A stretch of 64,000 bases of DNA, from NCBI GenBank assembly GCA_963965975.1, contig OZ014421.1:1741001-1805000 (forward strand), given 5' to 3'. Under the pieces are notes generated by a model that saw nothing but the letters and a program-made list of their open reading frames with translations, was not told the origin of the DNA and ran no database searches. The translations under genes were made by a program, and so were the position numbers. Shown one piece after another: positions 1 through 10,297 of the stretch (positions within the stretch are counted from its first letter, which is position 1; each line of letters starts with the position of its first letter). This stretch comes from Xestospongia bergquistia. Lineage: Eukaryota > Porifera > Demospongiae > Haplosclerida > Petrosiidae.

Positions 1-283
1 GGCTTCGTAAATACACTCCTAATTTTTGCAAACGGTCGTTTCAAACAAGATTTAGACAGATGATCCCAAACATGATAGAAGATAATACCACAGAATACTA
101 TAAATGATACTGATACTAAAACAACAATTAACAGTTGCCTTGAATTTGATGTTTTGTAGGTTTGTGCATTGACATAAGCTATAATCATGAGATTAAGAAA
201 AAAAGACATCTCTAGACAAGCCAATAGTAAATGTCGATATATTCCTGTCAAAAGGAAGTACATTGATATAATAACAAATAAGG
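1..283 (-). pseudogene. Out-of-frame 3' remnant of membrane-protein copy A
   Basis: This stretch matches copy B from 5858 to 6139: the segment encoding the last two membrane helices and the start of the cytoplasmic tail. It is separated from the main frame by the 142 bp deletion, whose ends share the short direct repeat AAG. The window edge cuts the rest of the tail. Confidence 0.8.
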
Positions 284-3200
284 TTTCATATACTTTTGGC
301 AGTAACACATGTATTTTGATAAAGGTCCTTCAAATAATGGTATAGTAAGAAGGTAGAAGGTGTATGGAATAATAAGTAAAATGAGTACAGCCAGTGAGAA
401 CAGGAACAATGGTAGATGACAATAACCTCCTACATATTGGACATTAGCATCAATGTACCACCTCAATAATGTCACATTATTATTACCATTACACTGAATA
501 TTGATGAAATAAAGGGCTTGGAAGACAGTACGTATCAGTTTGGTATAAGAGAGAAGGATCATAGTGGCTAGTACTGGAACTGCATGTGAACCCACAAGTC
601 GAACAATTTTGCTGGAATATTGTGATGATATTACAAGAAATATTAGTAAAAACCAAACATAGCCTGGAAAGATAAACTGTAGCCATGCCTTACTGCAAGA
701 ATCCATACCATCAAAGAAACAAGTCTCAATACCCAGATCAAGATTGATCCAGGAAATAAATTGACTAAGAACATTCACAGAACCATTGGGAAAGAAGATG
801 GGTTCATATATTTTGACAACATTAGCATAGAATATAAGTCCATTGATTGTACCCACAGACACAGTTAAGTTCAAAGTAATGATAAAAGCTACCAGTGCTA
901 TACCAGCAAAAGCAAATGGAATGATAAGAGCTATGTAGGTATTAGTACATTGTCCACATTGATTGGAACCTAACATGAGACTAAGGCCATTACTACATTG
1001 TCCACAGAGTATGCCAGATCGATTGTTAAGACATTGTGGATCAGGAAAGTTCATTTTAAAATAAATATTTCCATCATTGCAGTAATCAAAGGGGCAGTGT
1101 GGATAAACAATAAGACAGTCTGAATCATTTTTATAACCAATCCACACATCACCATCTCTAGTTATAATTTGAGTGTTAATATCACAAGTTATTGAAGATG
1201 TATTTAATTCAGGTCTACAACTGCAAGCATCATTTAGTAATGGAAACCCAATTGGACAGGACTCAATGTTAACTTCAATGAGTTTAGCATAGTCATCAGG
1301 TGAAAGTCCACTGAGTAAGTCTTCAAGTGTTACAATGATATACGATGTGTTCAATAAAGGGTTTGCTGTTATCTTGAAGGTTACATTGGTACAAGTTGCA
1401 TTTAGTCTAGTATTCTGTGTTTGTACAGTAGATGATGAATTATCGAATGTTGTCAATTTGATCATACCTTTTGTTAAGCCATCTTTATTACCAACAGTAG
1501 CTAGTGATATATTGACATTAATTCCAGGTATTGCAGTTATATTAAAGTTTGTAATAGAGCAATTTTGTATGTTTGATTCACAAAAACACACTTGGATAGG
1601 ATTTGATGACACTTTTGATAGACCTGTTTGTTGAGGGTAATGAAATTGGTGATCAAAGTCAAAGTTCATGCATTTAATGATTTCACCTCCATACAATACA
1701 TCACCAGATATATTAGCTGTATTATTGACAAAATATAACATTGCCTTAGAACCATTATTATAATAAGAAAGATTAATAAAGGTACAAAATGTTACGTCAA
1801 AGCTATTAACAACTTGTGACACAAAGATTCCTCCACCTGACTCACTAGCATGATTATTGACAAATGATATGTTTGTGTTCTCCTTTAGTAATAATTGGGA
1901 GAATCCATATAAAGCAATACCTCCACCATAAATGCCAGAATTGTTTACAAATGTACTATGTCCATCAAACATTATTGGACTATTGATACTCACTAAACCA
2001 GTTGTGTTATGATTACTAATATCAATTTGATCAAAAATAACATTTTCAATGTTCATAATTGACACACTAGATTGATATTTATTAAGCTTCTTTGATACTT
2101 TATTGAAACGAAATGAAGCATTTGTAAAAAAAATCCTAAACTTTGAAGTAGATTGCAAGGCAATAATGAACAGTCCTGATCCATAGTATGCAGTATTGTT
2201 ATAAATATTGCAGGTACTAAATTCAATATTACCACTTCCATTATATAAATAACTGTACACTCCTCCTCCATACAGAGCAGTATTGTTGTATACAGTGGTA
2301 TTGCTAAACTCAATACTACCATTTCCATTTTGGAAAGAAATGTAAACTCCTCCTCCATATGGAGCAGTATTGTTGTATATAATGCAATTACTAAACTCAA
2401 TAATTCCATTTCCATTTTCTAAAAAAATAGACACTCCTCCTCCCCAATTAGTAGCAATATTGTTGTATATAGTGCAATTGGTAAACTTAATACTACCACT
2501 TCCATTATTGAAATTAATGAGGATTCCTCCTACAGTTTGACCATTATTATTTGAAAAACAACTTTTTTCAATAATTACCTCAACATTAAATTCATTATCA
2601 ACATGATACACCAACATCATGCCACTTCCTAATGCCAATGTAAAATTTGATTTCACAATATTAATTCTGGAGAGTCTTTTAGCCTGCTCACTATAATAAA
2701 TTACCACATTGGCTACATAAATGTAAGGATTTCTATTATTAGCAAATGTGGAATTAGTGATTAACACATCAAAAGCATTGAAAAGAATAAGTCCATTACC
2801 AGAACCATTCTGGACTGATAACCATTCCAATGTGACATTATTGGTGTCACCAAAGACTAAGCTATCAATATCACTTGAATTTAAATTAAATCCATAGTTT
2901 GCTATTGTTAACGATTTCAATACAACATCTGTGCTAAAAGTAAATTGTATATTACTACTGTTGTAACCATTTAACCTTATTATTGAGGTAGATTGCATAA
3001 CTGTCTCATGGAAGCCTTGTTCTATATGACCCAGTCCCTGTAGAGTTATATTACTTACACCACTGATCTCCAATGTATCTTGTAGAATATGAGTTCCCTC
3101 TAGGAAGTAAAAGATTGCATCATCAGTGAAGTATGATGAATAATTATCAGTATAGTAGGAGAGGTTGTGACAAAGTAGGTGAGTATGAGGACAAGATTCT

Positions 3201-3301
3201 CCATTAGGAGCTGCAGAGACATAATACTCAGAAGCAGTAACATATCCACTGTAGATATACAGTATAACTGATGTTATATAATAGATATGACACCAGCTCA
3301 T
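248..3301 (-). CDS. Beta-helix multi-pass membrane protein, copy A (C-terminus lost by frameshift)
   Basis: A single-exon frame of 1017 codons. It opens with a hydrophobic signal peptide (MSWCHIYYITSVILYIYSG). Then comes a Cys-containing N-domain, NxS/T-rich beta-helix repeats with recurring YNNTA..GGGVY motifs (about residues 255-370), a Cys-rich segment and about five membrane helices. It matches copy B closely, but a 142 bp deletion at about 283 removes the segment coding the conserved FFDAYGGPYKDK loop and helices 6-7. The frame then shifts and ends after the residues KPYLLLYQCTSF. The usual C-terminal helices survive out of frame at 1-283. The N-terminal 85% is open, so a truncated membrane protein is possible; a young pseudogene is equally likely. 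The ligand is unknown. Confidence 0.85.
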   Translation of the reverse strand: MSWCHIYYITSVILYIYSGYVTASEYYVSAAPNGESCPHTHLLCHNLSYYTDNYSSYFTDDAIFYFLEGTHILQDTLEISGVSNITLQGLGHIEQGFHETVMQSTSIIRLNGYNSSNIQFTFSTDVVLKSLTIANYGFNLNSSDIDSLVFGDTNNVTLEWLSVQNGSGNGLILFNAFDVLITNSTFANNRNPYIYVANVVIYYSEQAKRLSRINIVKSNFTLALGSGMMLVYHVDNEFNVEVIIEKSCFSNNNGQTVGGILINFNNGSGSIKFTNCTIYNNIATNWGGGVSIFLENGNGIIEFSNCIIYNNTAPYGGGVYISFQNGNGSIEFSNTTVYNNTALYGGGVYSYLYNGSGNIEFSTCNIYNNTAYYGSGLFIIALQSTSKFRIFFTNASFRFNKVSKKLNKYQSSVSIMNIENVIFDQIDISNHNTTGLVSINSPIMFDGHSTFVNNSGIYGGGIALYGFSQLLLKENTNISFVNNHASESGGGIFVSQVVNSFDVTFCTFINLSYYNNGSKAMLYFVNNTANISGDVLYGGEIIKCMNFDFDHQFHYPQQTGLSKVSSNPIQVCFCESNIQNCSITNFNITAIPGINVNISLATVGNKDGLTKGMIKLTTFDNSSSTVQTQNTRLNATCTNVTFKITANPLLNTSYIIVTLEDLLSGLSPDDYAKLIEVNIESCPIGFPLLNDACSCRPELNTSSITCDINTQIITRDGDVWIGYKNDSDCLIVYPHCPFDYCNDGNIYFKMNFPDPQCLNNRSGILCGQCSNGLSLMLGSNQCGQCTNTYIALIIPFAFAGIALVAFIITLNLTVSVGTINGLIFYANVVKIYEPIFFPNGSVNVLSQFISWINLDLGIETCFFDGMDSCSKAWLQFIFPGYVWFLLIFLVISSQYSSKIVRLVGSHAVPVLATMILLSYTKLIRTVFQALYFINIQCNGNNNVTLLRWYIDANVQYVGGYCHLPLFLFSLAVLILLIIPYTFYLLTIPLFEGPLSKYMCYCQKYMKPYLLLYQCTSF

Positions 3302-3397
3302 GATGACTGCAGACTTGACAGTGAAAGATTAGATGAACAATAGAGAGTTAATGTCAAAATGATGAACAAGCAAGATAAATAATTTGTATACTGCGGC

Positions 3398-3407
3398 CTT
3401 TTATAAG
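3398..3407 (-). promoter_or_regulatory. TATA box of membrane-protein copy A
   Basis: On the minus strand the sequence CTTATAAAAG lies about 97 bp upstream of the ATG at 3301. It is conserved at the same distance in copy B. A start site about 30 bp downstream would give a 5' UTR of about 65-70 nt. Inferred from motif and position only. Confidence 0.5.
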
Positions 3408-4051
3408 ATAGAAATACTGTAAGCTCACATCACCATACTTGTAAATATCATAGTAATTCATATCCTTTGGTATAAACTGGAAGGACAAGGTGTTAGTAAT
3501 CATAACTCTGTGGCTATTGGTTATGTTTGATGAAAACCTTCAAAGCTAGTAGTTGTGATAATTTTATAAGAATTCTAGTAACCACAAATTAAGCTACTGC
3601 AACTATGACGTTATTTGTGTGATCTAGTAATTTTGAAACTTATATTAGCTATATAGTGAAAGGTGTTTATTTTCAAAAGTCCACAATAAATGGTGTTAGT
3701 CAGTCACTATATCTCAATCATTTACTATTATATTTTTAAGAGATACATTAGTAGCACTACCAGTAGTAGAGATTAGTGTCATCAGAAGTTATGGGAGAGG
3801 TTAACCACACAATACTGAAGTAACCTGATGTGATCAGTAGATATTAAATACAATAACAATAGGTCATATACATGTTACATTGCATACATACATATTATGT
3901 TAGAATTATAAGACAGGACGCTCACTTATTTTGTAAAGAAAAAGTTACTGGTTTATGAGACCTAAGAATTAAAGTTCATGTAACACTGTTGCCATGGTAA
4001 CTAACATGTCATTATTTTCTTTAAGAACAGATGTGTTTGAAATGAACTGGT
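3408..4051. other. Upstream flank of copy A, no gene seen
   Basis: AT-rich sequence with no credible ORF. It is repeated at 9407-10050, and in a more diverged form at about 60041-60620 beside decayed copy E. That makes it part of the ancestral gene spacer. Confidence 0.7.
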
Positions 4052-4287
4052 TGTAGTGATCTAGTACACCTTCAAATATAAACAACTGATTGATAAATGA
4101 AAGTACTGACGAACAGTAATAAGTTACAGAAAACACATGTACACACGTTTATATGTGGAAATCCATAGAATATTCTAGAAGTTCTACACGTGGTTTCACA
4201 CCCACAAAACCATAACATATTAGCATAATTATATTAGCATGAAAAGAATATTAAGTTAAGATTATCAAGAGTTATTGAGATACCACA
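4052..4287 (-). mobile_element. LTR of a Ty3/Gypsy-type element, copy A
   Basis: On the minus strand this 236 bp block begins TGTGGTATC and ends GATCACTACA, the TGT...ACA ends typical of LTRs. It directly follows a polypurine tract (AAAGGGGGAGGAG on minus, 4288-4302), which follows the integrase stop codon: the expected order for a 3' LTR. The left boundary is supported by the related flank at about 60620, which matches up to GAACTGGT and then continues with different sequence. No 5' LTR remains, so no target-site duplication can be tested. Confidence 0.75.
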
Positions 4288-4298
4288 CTCCTCCCCCT

Positions 4299-5090
4299 TT
4301 AAGTGTAACGTGAGGGTGAATATCTGTCAACTGGTGGACGAGACCGGGTGGAATGTCGGATAGGAGCTGTTCCATCAGTTGAGGGGATAGGACGTCCGAG
4401 GATTACAGGCGTTGGGAAATTACCGGAGAACCCATCTTGTCCAACCCACTCATCATCCATGCATGAGGGTAATTGGGTGTCTGACTCACTTGTTTCATCT
4501 GCATATTGTCTTCTCAGTCGGTCTACATGTCTTCGTAAGAGTAATCCTTCATCTGTTTCAATCTGGTATGACACAGGTCCTGTAACTTTAACTATCCTCC
4601 CTGTAATCCATTTCGGTCCATGGAAATTCTTGGCATATACCTTTTCTCCAACTTCAAATTGTCTCGGTGCTCTTCCTGGAATACTTTTCTCCTGCTTGTC
4701 ATTCATTCGCACAGCTGTATCCGGGTGAAGTAGATCCAAATGAGTCCTCAACCTCCTCCCTTTCAAAAGTTGAGCTGGAGAGAGTCCTGTTGTTGTCTGA
4801 GGGGTAATACAATATTTAAATAAGAACTTACTGAGTCTCACTTCCATTGGGCCATCTAACTTTGTTACTGCATTCTTGAATGTCTGTACTGCTCTCTCAG
4901 CTAGTCCATTGGACGATGGGTGGTATGGCGATGTGAGGACTTGTTTTATTCCATTGGCCGCTAAAAATTGCTGGAACTCTACACTAGTAAAGCCGGAACC
5001 ATTATCTGACACAATTTGCTCCGGGAGACCAAATGTAGCAAAGATGTCTCGTAATTTGGCAATAGTCGATGCAGCTGATGTAGAGTTAGT
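4299..5090 (-). pseudogene. Ty3/Gypsy-type integrase, 5'-truncated, copy A
   Basis: The open frame runs from the break at about 5090 to the stop at 4299-4301. It reads TSAASTIAKLRDIFATFGLP, then SDNGSGF with the second catalytic Asp, then NGLAERAVQTFK with the catalytic Glu about 35 residues later (DD35E pattern). A C-terminal DNA-binding module follows (FEVGEKVYAKNFHGPKWITG ... GPVSYQI), ending in a basic tail. The first catalytic Asp, the zinc finger, RT, RNase H, protease and gag are all missing: at 5088 the sequence switches to host flank shared with 62131. The fragment cannot be autonomous. Confidence 0.9.
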
Positions 5091-5712
5091 TTAAGTTTCT
5101 TAGCATCTGGTTCTTCAATCATCCCAAACTGTTTATAGCTTTCACGTTCCTTAGCATGTATACGGAACACATTTTTTCTTCATTATTTTTTTCATACTAA
5201 TTTCATAATGTTTCCGTATACTTTCGGAAAAGCAAACGTTTGTGGCAATTTACAAAAGATGATATCTGCAATAAAAAGTTGTACACTCATTCCTCCTTTT
5301 GAGTCTGTAGACTCCTGTTAATATTCATTAATGAAAGTAATACTGCAATGCTAATTAATACATAGCCACACTTTTTTATGATAACATATATATTATTTAG
5401 AGTAGAGTATAAGATGACCAGTACACTAGTTGTAACTGTACTGTCAACTGATATGTCACTAGATAGTATTTGTACTTATAACAGTATAAGAGTTAGTTAT
5501 AATGTAAAATGTACCTTTATAATTAATACTAAATAACAAAAATAACAATAGCAATATTATGTTTAGTAGTATGTAACAACACACTTCCATGATGTTATAA
5601 TTTACATTGCAAACTGCTAATACTGTTAGCTACATACCAAAAATAAGGTTGCATAAATCAAACAAAATCAGTTTTATGAGTAGAATTCAAACAATTGTAT
5701 TACATGTTAGCA
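5088..5712. other. Shared 3' flank with a short conserved open segment
   Basis: This flank recurs at 11087-11710 and 62131-62754. On the minus strand it holds an open segment reading VFRIHAKERESYKQFGMIEE (about 5095-5170), which continues further in the 62 kb copy but is cut here by the integrase fragment. An imperfect inverted repeat of GTATACGGAA type lies at about 5157-5220. The rest is AT-rich with no gene seen. Confidence 0.55.
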
Positions 5713-8700
5713 TTAGTCATCTTCATCATCCAGTAGTGATTCTCGTCTCATTACTACTGATACCACAGTCACTGAACTAGTTTCACATATTAAAGCAGGG
5801 GATCCAGGACACATTAAAGGAACTTCTGCATCTTCAGTTATTATAGGATCTGGTGGAGGCTTCTTAAATACACTCCTAATTTTTGCAAATGGTCGTTTAA
5901 AACAAGATTTAGACAGATGATCCCAAACATGATAGAAGATAATACCACAGAATACTATAAATGATACTGATACTAAAGCAACACTTAACACTTGCCTTGA
6001 ATTTGATGTTTTGTAGGTTTGTGCATTCACATAAGCTATAATCATGAGATTAAGAAAAAAAGACATCTCTAGACAAGCCAATAGTAAATGTTGATATATT
6101 CCTGTCAAAAGGAAGTACATTGATATAATAACAAATAAGAGAGATGTTAAGACATCCAAACTTATAGTAGTCTCAATATCTAGAGACACAACCAGTGCTA
6201 AGACAACACGAACAAGTAGTAAAAATCCAGTCCAAAAACGACACTTGTCCTTATATGGACCTCCATATGCATCAAAGAAAGGTTTCATATACTTTTGGCA
6301 GTAACACATGTATTTTGATAAAGGTCCTTCAAATAATGGTATAGTAAGAAGGTAGAAGGTGTATGGAATAATAAGTAAAATGAGTACAGCCAGTGAGAAC
6401 AGGAACAATGGTAGATGACAATAACCTCCTACATATTGGACATTAGCATCAATATACCACCTCAATAATGTCACATTATTATTACCATTACACTGAATAT
6501 TGATGAAATAAAGGGCTTGGAAGACAGTACGTATCAGTTTGGTATAAGAGAGAAGGATCATAGTGGCTAGTACTGGAACTGCATGTGAACCCACAAGTCG
6601 AACAATTTTGCTGGAATATTGTGATGATATTACAAGAAATATTAGTAAAAACCAAACATAGCCTGGAAAGATAAACTGTAGCCATGCCTTACTGCAAGAA
6701 TCCATACCATCAAAGAAACAAGTCTCAATACCCAGATCAAGATTGAGCCAGGAAATAAATTGACTAAGAACATTCACAGAACCATTGGGAAAGAAGATGG
6801 GTTCATATATTTTGACAACATTAGCATAGAATATAAGTCCATTGATTGTACCCACAGACACAGTTAAGTTCAAAGTAATGATAAAAGCTACCAGTGCTAT
6901 ACCAGCAAAAGCAAATGGAATGATAAGAGCTATGTAGTTATTAGTACATTGTCCACATTGATTGGAACCTAACATGAGACTAAGGCCATCACTACATTGT
7001 CCACAGAGTATGCCAGATCGATTGTAAAGACATTGTGGATCAGGAAAGTTCATTTTAAAATAAATATTTCCATCATTGCAGTAATCAAAGGGGCAGTGTG
7101 GATAAACAATAAGACAGTCTGAATCATTTTTATAACCAATCCACACATCACCATCTCTAGTTATAATTTGAGTGTTAATATCACAAGTTATTGAAGATGT
7201 ATTTAATTCAGCTCTACAACTGCAAGCATCATTTAGTAATGGAAACCCAATTGGACAGGACTCAATGCTAACTTCAATAACTTTAGCATACTCATCAGGT
7301 GAAAGTCCACTGAGTAAGTCTTCAAGTGTTACAATGATATACGATGTGTTCAATGAAGGGTTTGCTGTTATCTTGAAGGTTACATTTGTACAAGATGCAT
7401 TTAGTCTAGTATTCTCTGTTTGTACAGTAGATGATGAATTATCAAATGTTGTCAATTTGATCATACCTTTTGTTAAGCCATCTTTATTACCAACAGTAGC
7501 TAGTGATATATTGACATTAATTCCAGGTATTGCAGTTATATTGAAGTTTGCAATAGAGCAATTTTGTATGTTTGATTCACAAAAACACACTTGGATAGGA
7601 TTTGATGACACTTTTGATAGACCTGTTTGTTGAGGGTAATGAAATTGGTGATCAAAGTCAAAGTTCATGCATTTAATGATTTCACCTCCGTACAATACAT
7701 CACCAGATATATTAGCTGTATTATTGACAAAATATAACATTGCCTTAGAACCATTATTATAATAAGAAAGATTAATAAAGGTACAAAATTTTACGTCAAA
7801 GCTATTAACAACTTGTGACACAAAGATTCCTCCACCTGACTCACTAGCATGATTATTGACAAATGATATGTTTGTGTTCTCCTTTAGTAATAATTGGGAG
7901 AATCCATATAAAGCAATACCTCCACCATAAATGCCAGAATTGTTTACAAATGTACTATGTCCATCAAACATTATTGGACTATTGATACTCACTAAACCAG
8001 TTGTGTTATGATTACTAATATCAATTTGATCAAAAATAACATTTTCAATGTTCATAATTGACACACTAGATTGATATTTATTAAGCTTCTTTGATACTTT
8101 ATTGAAACGAAATGAAACATTTGTAAAAAAAATCCTAAACTTTGAAGTAGATTGCAAGGCAATAATGAACAGTCCTGATCCATAGTATGCAGTATTGTTA
8201 TAAATATTGCAGGTACTAAATTCAATATTACCACTTCCATTATATAAATAACTGTACACTCCTCCTCCATACTGAGCAGTATTGTTGTATACAGTGGTAT
8301 TGCTAAACTCAATACTACCATTTCCATTTTGGAAAGAAATGTAAACTCCTCCTCCATATGGAGCAGTATTGTTGTATATAATGCAATTACTAAACTCAAT
8401 AATTCCATTTCCATTTTCTAAAAAAATAGACACTCCTCCTCCCCAATTAGCAGCAATATTGTTGTATATAGTGCAATTGGTAAACTCAATACTACCACTT
8501 CCATTATTGAAATTAATGAGGATTCCTCCTACAGTTTGACCATTATTATTTGAAAAACAACTTTTTTCAATGATTACCTCAACATTAAATTCATTATCAA
8601 CATGATACACCAACGTCATGCCACTTCCTAATGCCAATGTAAAATTTGATTTCACAATATTAATTCTAGAGAGTCTTTTAGCCTGCTCACTATAATAAAT

Positions 8701-9300
8701 TACCACATTGGCTACATAAATGTAAGGATTTCTATTATTAGCAAATGTGGAATTAGTGATTACCACATCAAAAGCATTGAAAAGAATAAGTCCATTACCA
8801 GAACCATTCTGGACTGATAACCATTCCAATGTGACATTATTGGTGTCACCAAAGACTAAGCTATCAATATCACTTGAATTTAAATTAAATCCATAGTTTG
8901 CTATTGTTAACGATTTCAATACAACATCTGTGCTAAAAGTAAATTGTATATAACTACTGTTGTAACCATTTAACCTTATTATTGAGGTAGATTGCATAAC
9001 TGTCTCATGGAAGCCTTGTTCTATATGACCCAGTCCCTGTAGAGTTATATTACTTACACCACTGATCTCCAATGTACCTTGTAGAATATGAGTTCCCTCT
9101 AGGAAGTAAAAGATTGCATCATCAGTGAAGTATGATGAATAATTATCAGTATAGTAGGAGAGTTTGTGACAAAGTAGGTGAGTATGAGGACAAGATTCTC
9201 CATTAGGAGCTGCAGAGACATAATACTCAGAAGCAGTAACATATCCACTGTAGATATACAGTATAACTGATGTTATATAATAGATATGACACCAGCTCAT
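5713..9300 (-). CDS. Beta-helix multi-pass membrane protein, copy B (intact)
   Basis: A single-exon gene of 1195 codons, the only complete member here. Order: signal peptide (1-24); extracellular N-domain with SCPHTH..CHKLSYY Cys pairs; beta-helix region rich in N-glycosylation sequons, with about four repeats ending YNNTA.YGGGVY (about 255-370); Cys-rich stalk (about 690-790, CSCRAELN, FDYCNDG, ILCGQC); then about nine membrane helices (791-1120), including the loop FFDAYGGPYKDKCRFWTGF; then an acidic cytoplasmic tail ending RRESLLDDEDD. Such beta-helix plus multi-pass proteins are common in sponges as uncharacterised families. A cell-surface sensor or adhesion role is an inference. The ATG is supported by the signal peptide and an upstream TATA box. 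Confidence 0.9.
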   Translation of the reverse strand: MSWCHIYYITSVILYIYSGYVTASEYYVSAAPNGESCPHTHLLCHKLSYYTDNYSSYFTDDAIFYFLEGTHILQGTLEISGVSNITLQGLGHIEQGFHETVMQSTSIIRLNGYNSSYIQFTFSTDVVLKSLTIANYGFNLNSSDIDSLVFGDTNNVTLEWLSVQNGSGNGLILFNAFDVVITNSTFANNRNPYIYVANVVIYYSEQAKRLSRINIVKSNFTLALGSGMTLVYHVDNEFNVEVIIEKSCFSNNNGQTVGGILINFNNGSGSIEFTNCTIYNNIAANWGGGVSIFLENGNGIIEFSNCIIYNNTAPYGGGVYISFQNGNGSIEFSNTTVYNNTAQYGGGVYSYLYNGSGNIEFSTCNIYNNTAYYGSGLFIIALQSTSKFRIFFTNVSFRFNKVSKKLNKYQSSVSIMNIENVIFDQIDISNHNTTGLVSINSPIMFDGHSTFVNNSGIYGGGIALYGFSQLLLKENTNISFVNNHASESGGGIFVSQVVNSFDVKFCTFINLSYYNNGSKAMLYFVNNTANISGDVLYGGEIIKCMNFDFDHQFHYPQQTGLSKVSSNPIQVCFCESNIQNCSIANFNITAIPGINVNISLATVGNKDGLTKGMIKLTTFDNSSSTVQTENTRLNASCTNVTFKITANPSLNTSYIIVTLEDLLSGLSPDEYAKVIEVSIESCPIGFPLLNDACSCRAELNTSSITCDINTQIITRDGDVWIGYKNDSDCLIVYPHCPFDYCNDGNIYFKMNFPDPQCLYNRSGILCGQCSDGLSLMLGSNQCGQCTNNYIALIIPFAFAGIALVAFIITLNLTVSVGTINGLIFYANVVKIYEPIFFPNGSVNVLSQFISWLNLDLGIETCFFDGMDSCSKAWLQFIFPGYVWFLLIFLVISSQYSSKIVRLVGSHAVPVLATMILLSYTKLIRTVFQALYFINIQCNGNNNVTLLRWYIDANVQYVGGYCHLPLFLFSLAVLILLIIPYTFYLLTIPLFEGPLSKYMCYCQKYMKPFFDAYGGPYKDKCRFWTGFLLLVRVVLALVVSLDIETTISLDVLTSLLFVIISMYFLLTGIYQHLLLACLEMSFFLNLMIIAYVNAQTYKTSNSRQVLSVALVSVSFIVFCGIIFYHVWDHLSKSCFKRPFAKIRSVFKKPPPDPIITEDAEVPLMCPGSPALICETSSVTVVSVVMRRESLLDDEDD

Positions 9301-9396
9301 GATGACTGCAGACTTGACAGTGAAAGATTAGATGAACAATAGAGAGTTAATGTCAAAATGATGAACAAGCAAGATAAATAATTTGTATACTGCGGC

Positions 9397-9406
9397 CTTT
9401 TATAAG
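9397..9406 (-). promoter_or_regulatory. TATA box of membrane-protein copy B
   Basis: CTTATAAAAG on the minus strand, about 97 bp upstream of the start codon at 9300. Sequence and spacing are the same as upstream of copy A. Confidence 0.5.
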
Positions 9407-10050
9407 ATAGAAATACTGTAAGCTCACATCACCATACTTGTAAATATCATAGTAATTCATATCCTTTGGTATAAACTGGAAGGACAAGGTGTTAGTAATC
9501 ATAACTCTGTGGTTATTGGTTATGTTTGAAGAAAACCTTCAAAGCTAGTAGTTGTGATAATTTTATAAGAATTCTAGTAACCACAAATTAAGCTACTGCA
9601 ACTATGACGTTATTTGTGTGATCTAGTAATTTTGAAACTTATATTAGCTATATAGTGAAAGGTGCTTATCTTCAAAAGTCCACAATAAATGGTGTTAGTC
9701 AGTCACTATATCTCAATCATTTACTATTATATTTTTAAGAGATACATTAGTAGCACTACCAGTAGTAGAGATTAGTGTCATCAGAAGTTATGGGAAAGGT
9801 TAACTACACAATACTGAAGTAACCTGATGTGATCAGTAGATATTAAATACAATAACAATAGGTCATATACATGTTACATTGCATACATACATATTATGTT
9901 AGAATTATAAGACAGGACGCTCACTTATTTTGTAAAGAAAAAGTTACTGGTTTATGAGACCTAAGAATTAAAGTTCATGTAACACTGTTGCCATGGTAAC
10001 TAACATGTCATTATTTTCTTTAAGAACAGATATGTTTGAAATGAACTGGT
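9407..10050. other. Upstream flank of copy B, no gene seen
   Basis: Duplicate of 3408-4051, with only a few substitutions. No gene or RNA seen. Confidence 0.7.
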
Positions 10051-10286
10051 TGTAGTGATCTAGTACACCTTCAAATATAAACAACTGATTGATAAATGAA
10101 AGTACTGACGAACAGTAATAAGTTACAGAAAACACATGTACACACGTTTATATGTGGAAATCCATAGAATATTCTAGAAGTTCTACACGTGGTTTCACAC
10201 CCACAAAACCATAACATATTAGCATAATTATATTAGCATGAAAAGAATATTAAGTTAAGATTATCAAGAGTTATTGAGATACCACA
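10051..10286 (-). mobile_element. LTR of a Ty3/Gypsy-type element, copy B
   Basis: Carried along by the 6.0 kb duplication, because the flanks on both sides are duplicated too. It has the same TGT...ACA ends and adjacent polypurine tract as the LTR at 4052. Confidence 0.75.
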
Positions 10287-10297
10287 CTCCTCCCCCT

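Noticed and set aside
1335-1634. Plus-strand ORFs of 99-153 codons inside the membrane-protein gene (also 7172-7633)
   Set aside because: Antisense shadows of the conserved Cys-rich segment; no family features.
4299-5090. Active retrotransposon
   Set aside because: Only the integrase 3' half and one LTR remain; the first catalytic Asp and all upstream domains are missing.
5713-9300. Bacterial polymorphic outer-membrane protein or contamination, suggested by GGGVY...NNTA repeats
   Set aside because: Multi-pass helices, eukaryotic TATA box, shared flanks and linkage to intron-bearing genes argue for an animal gene.
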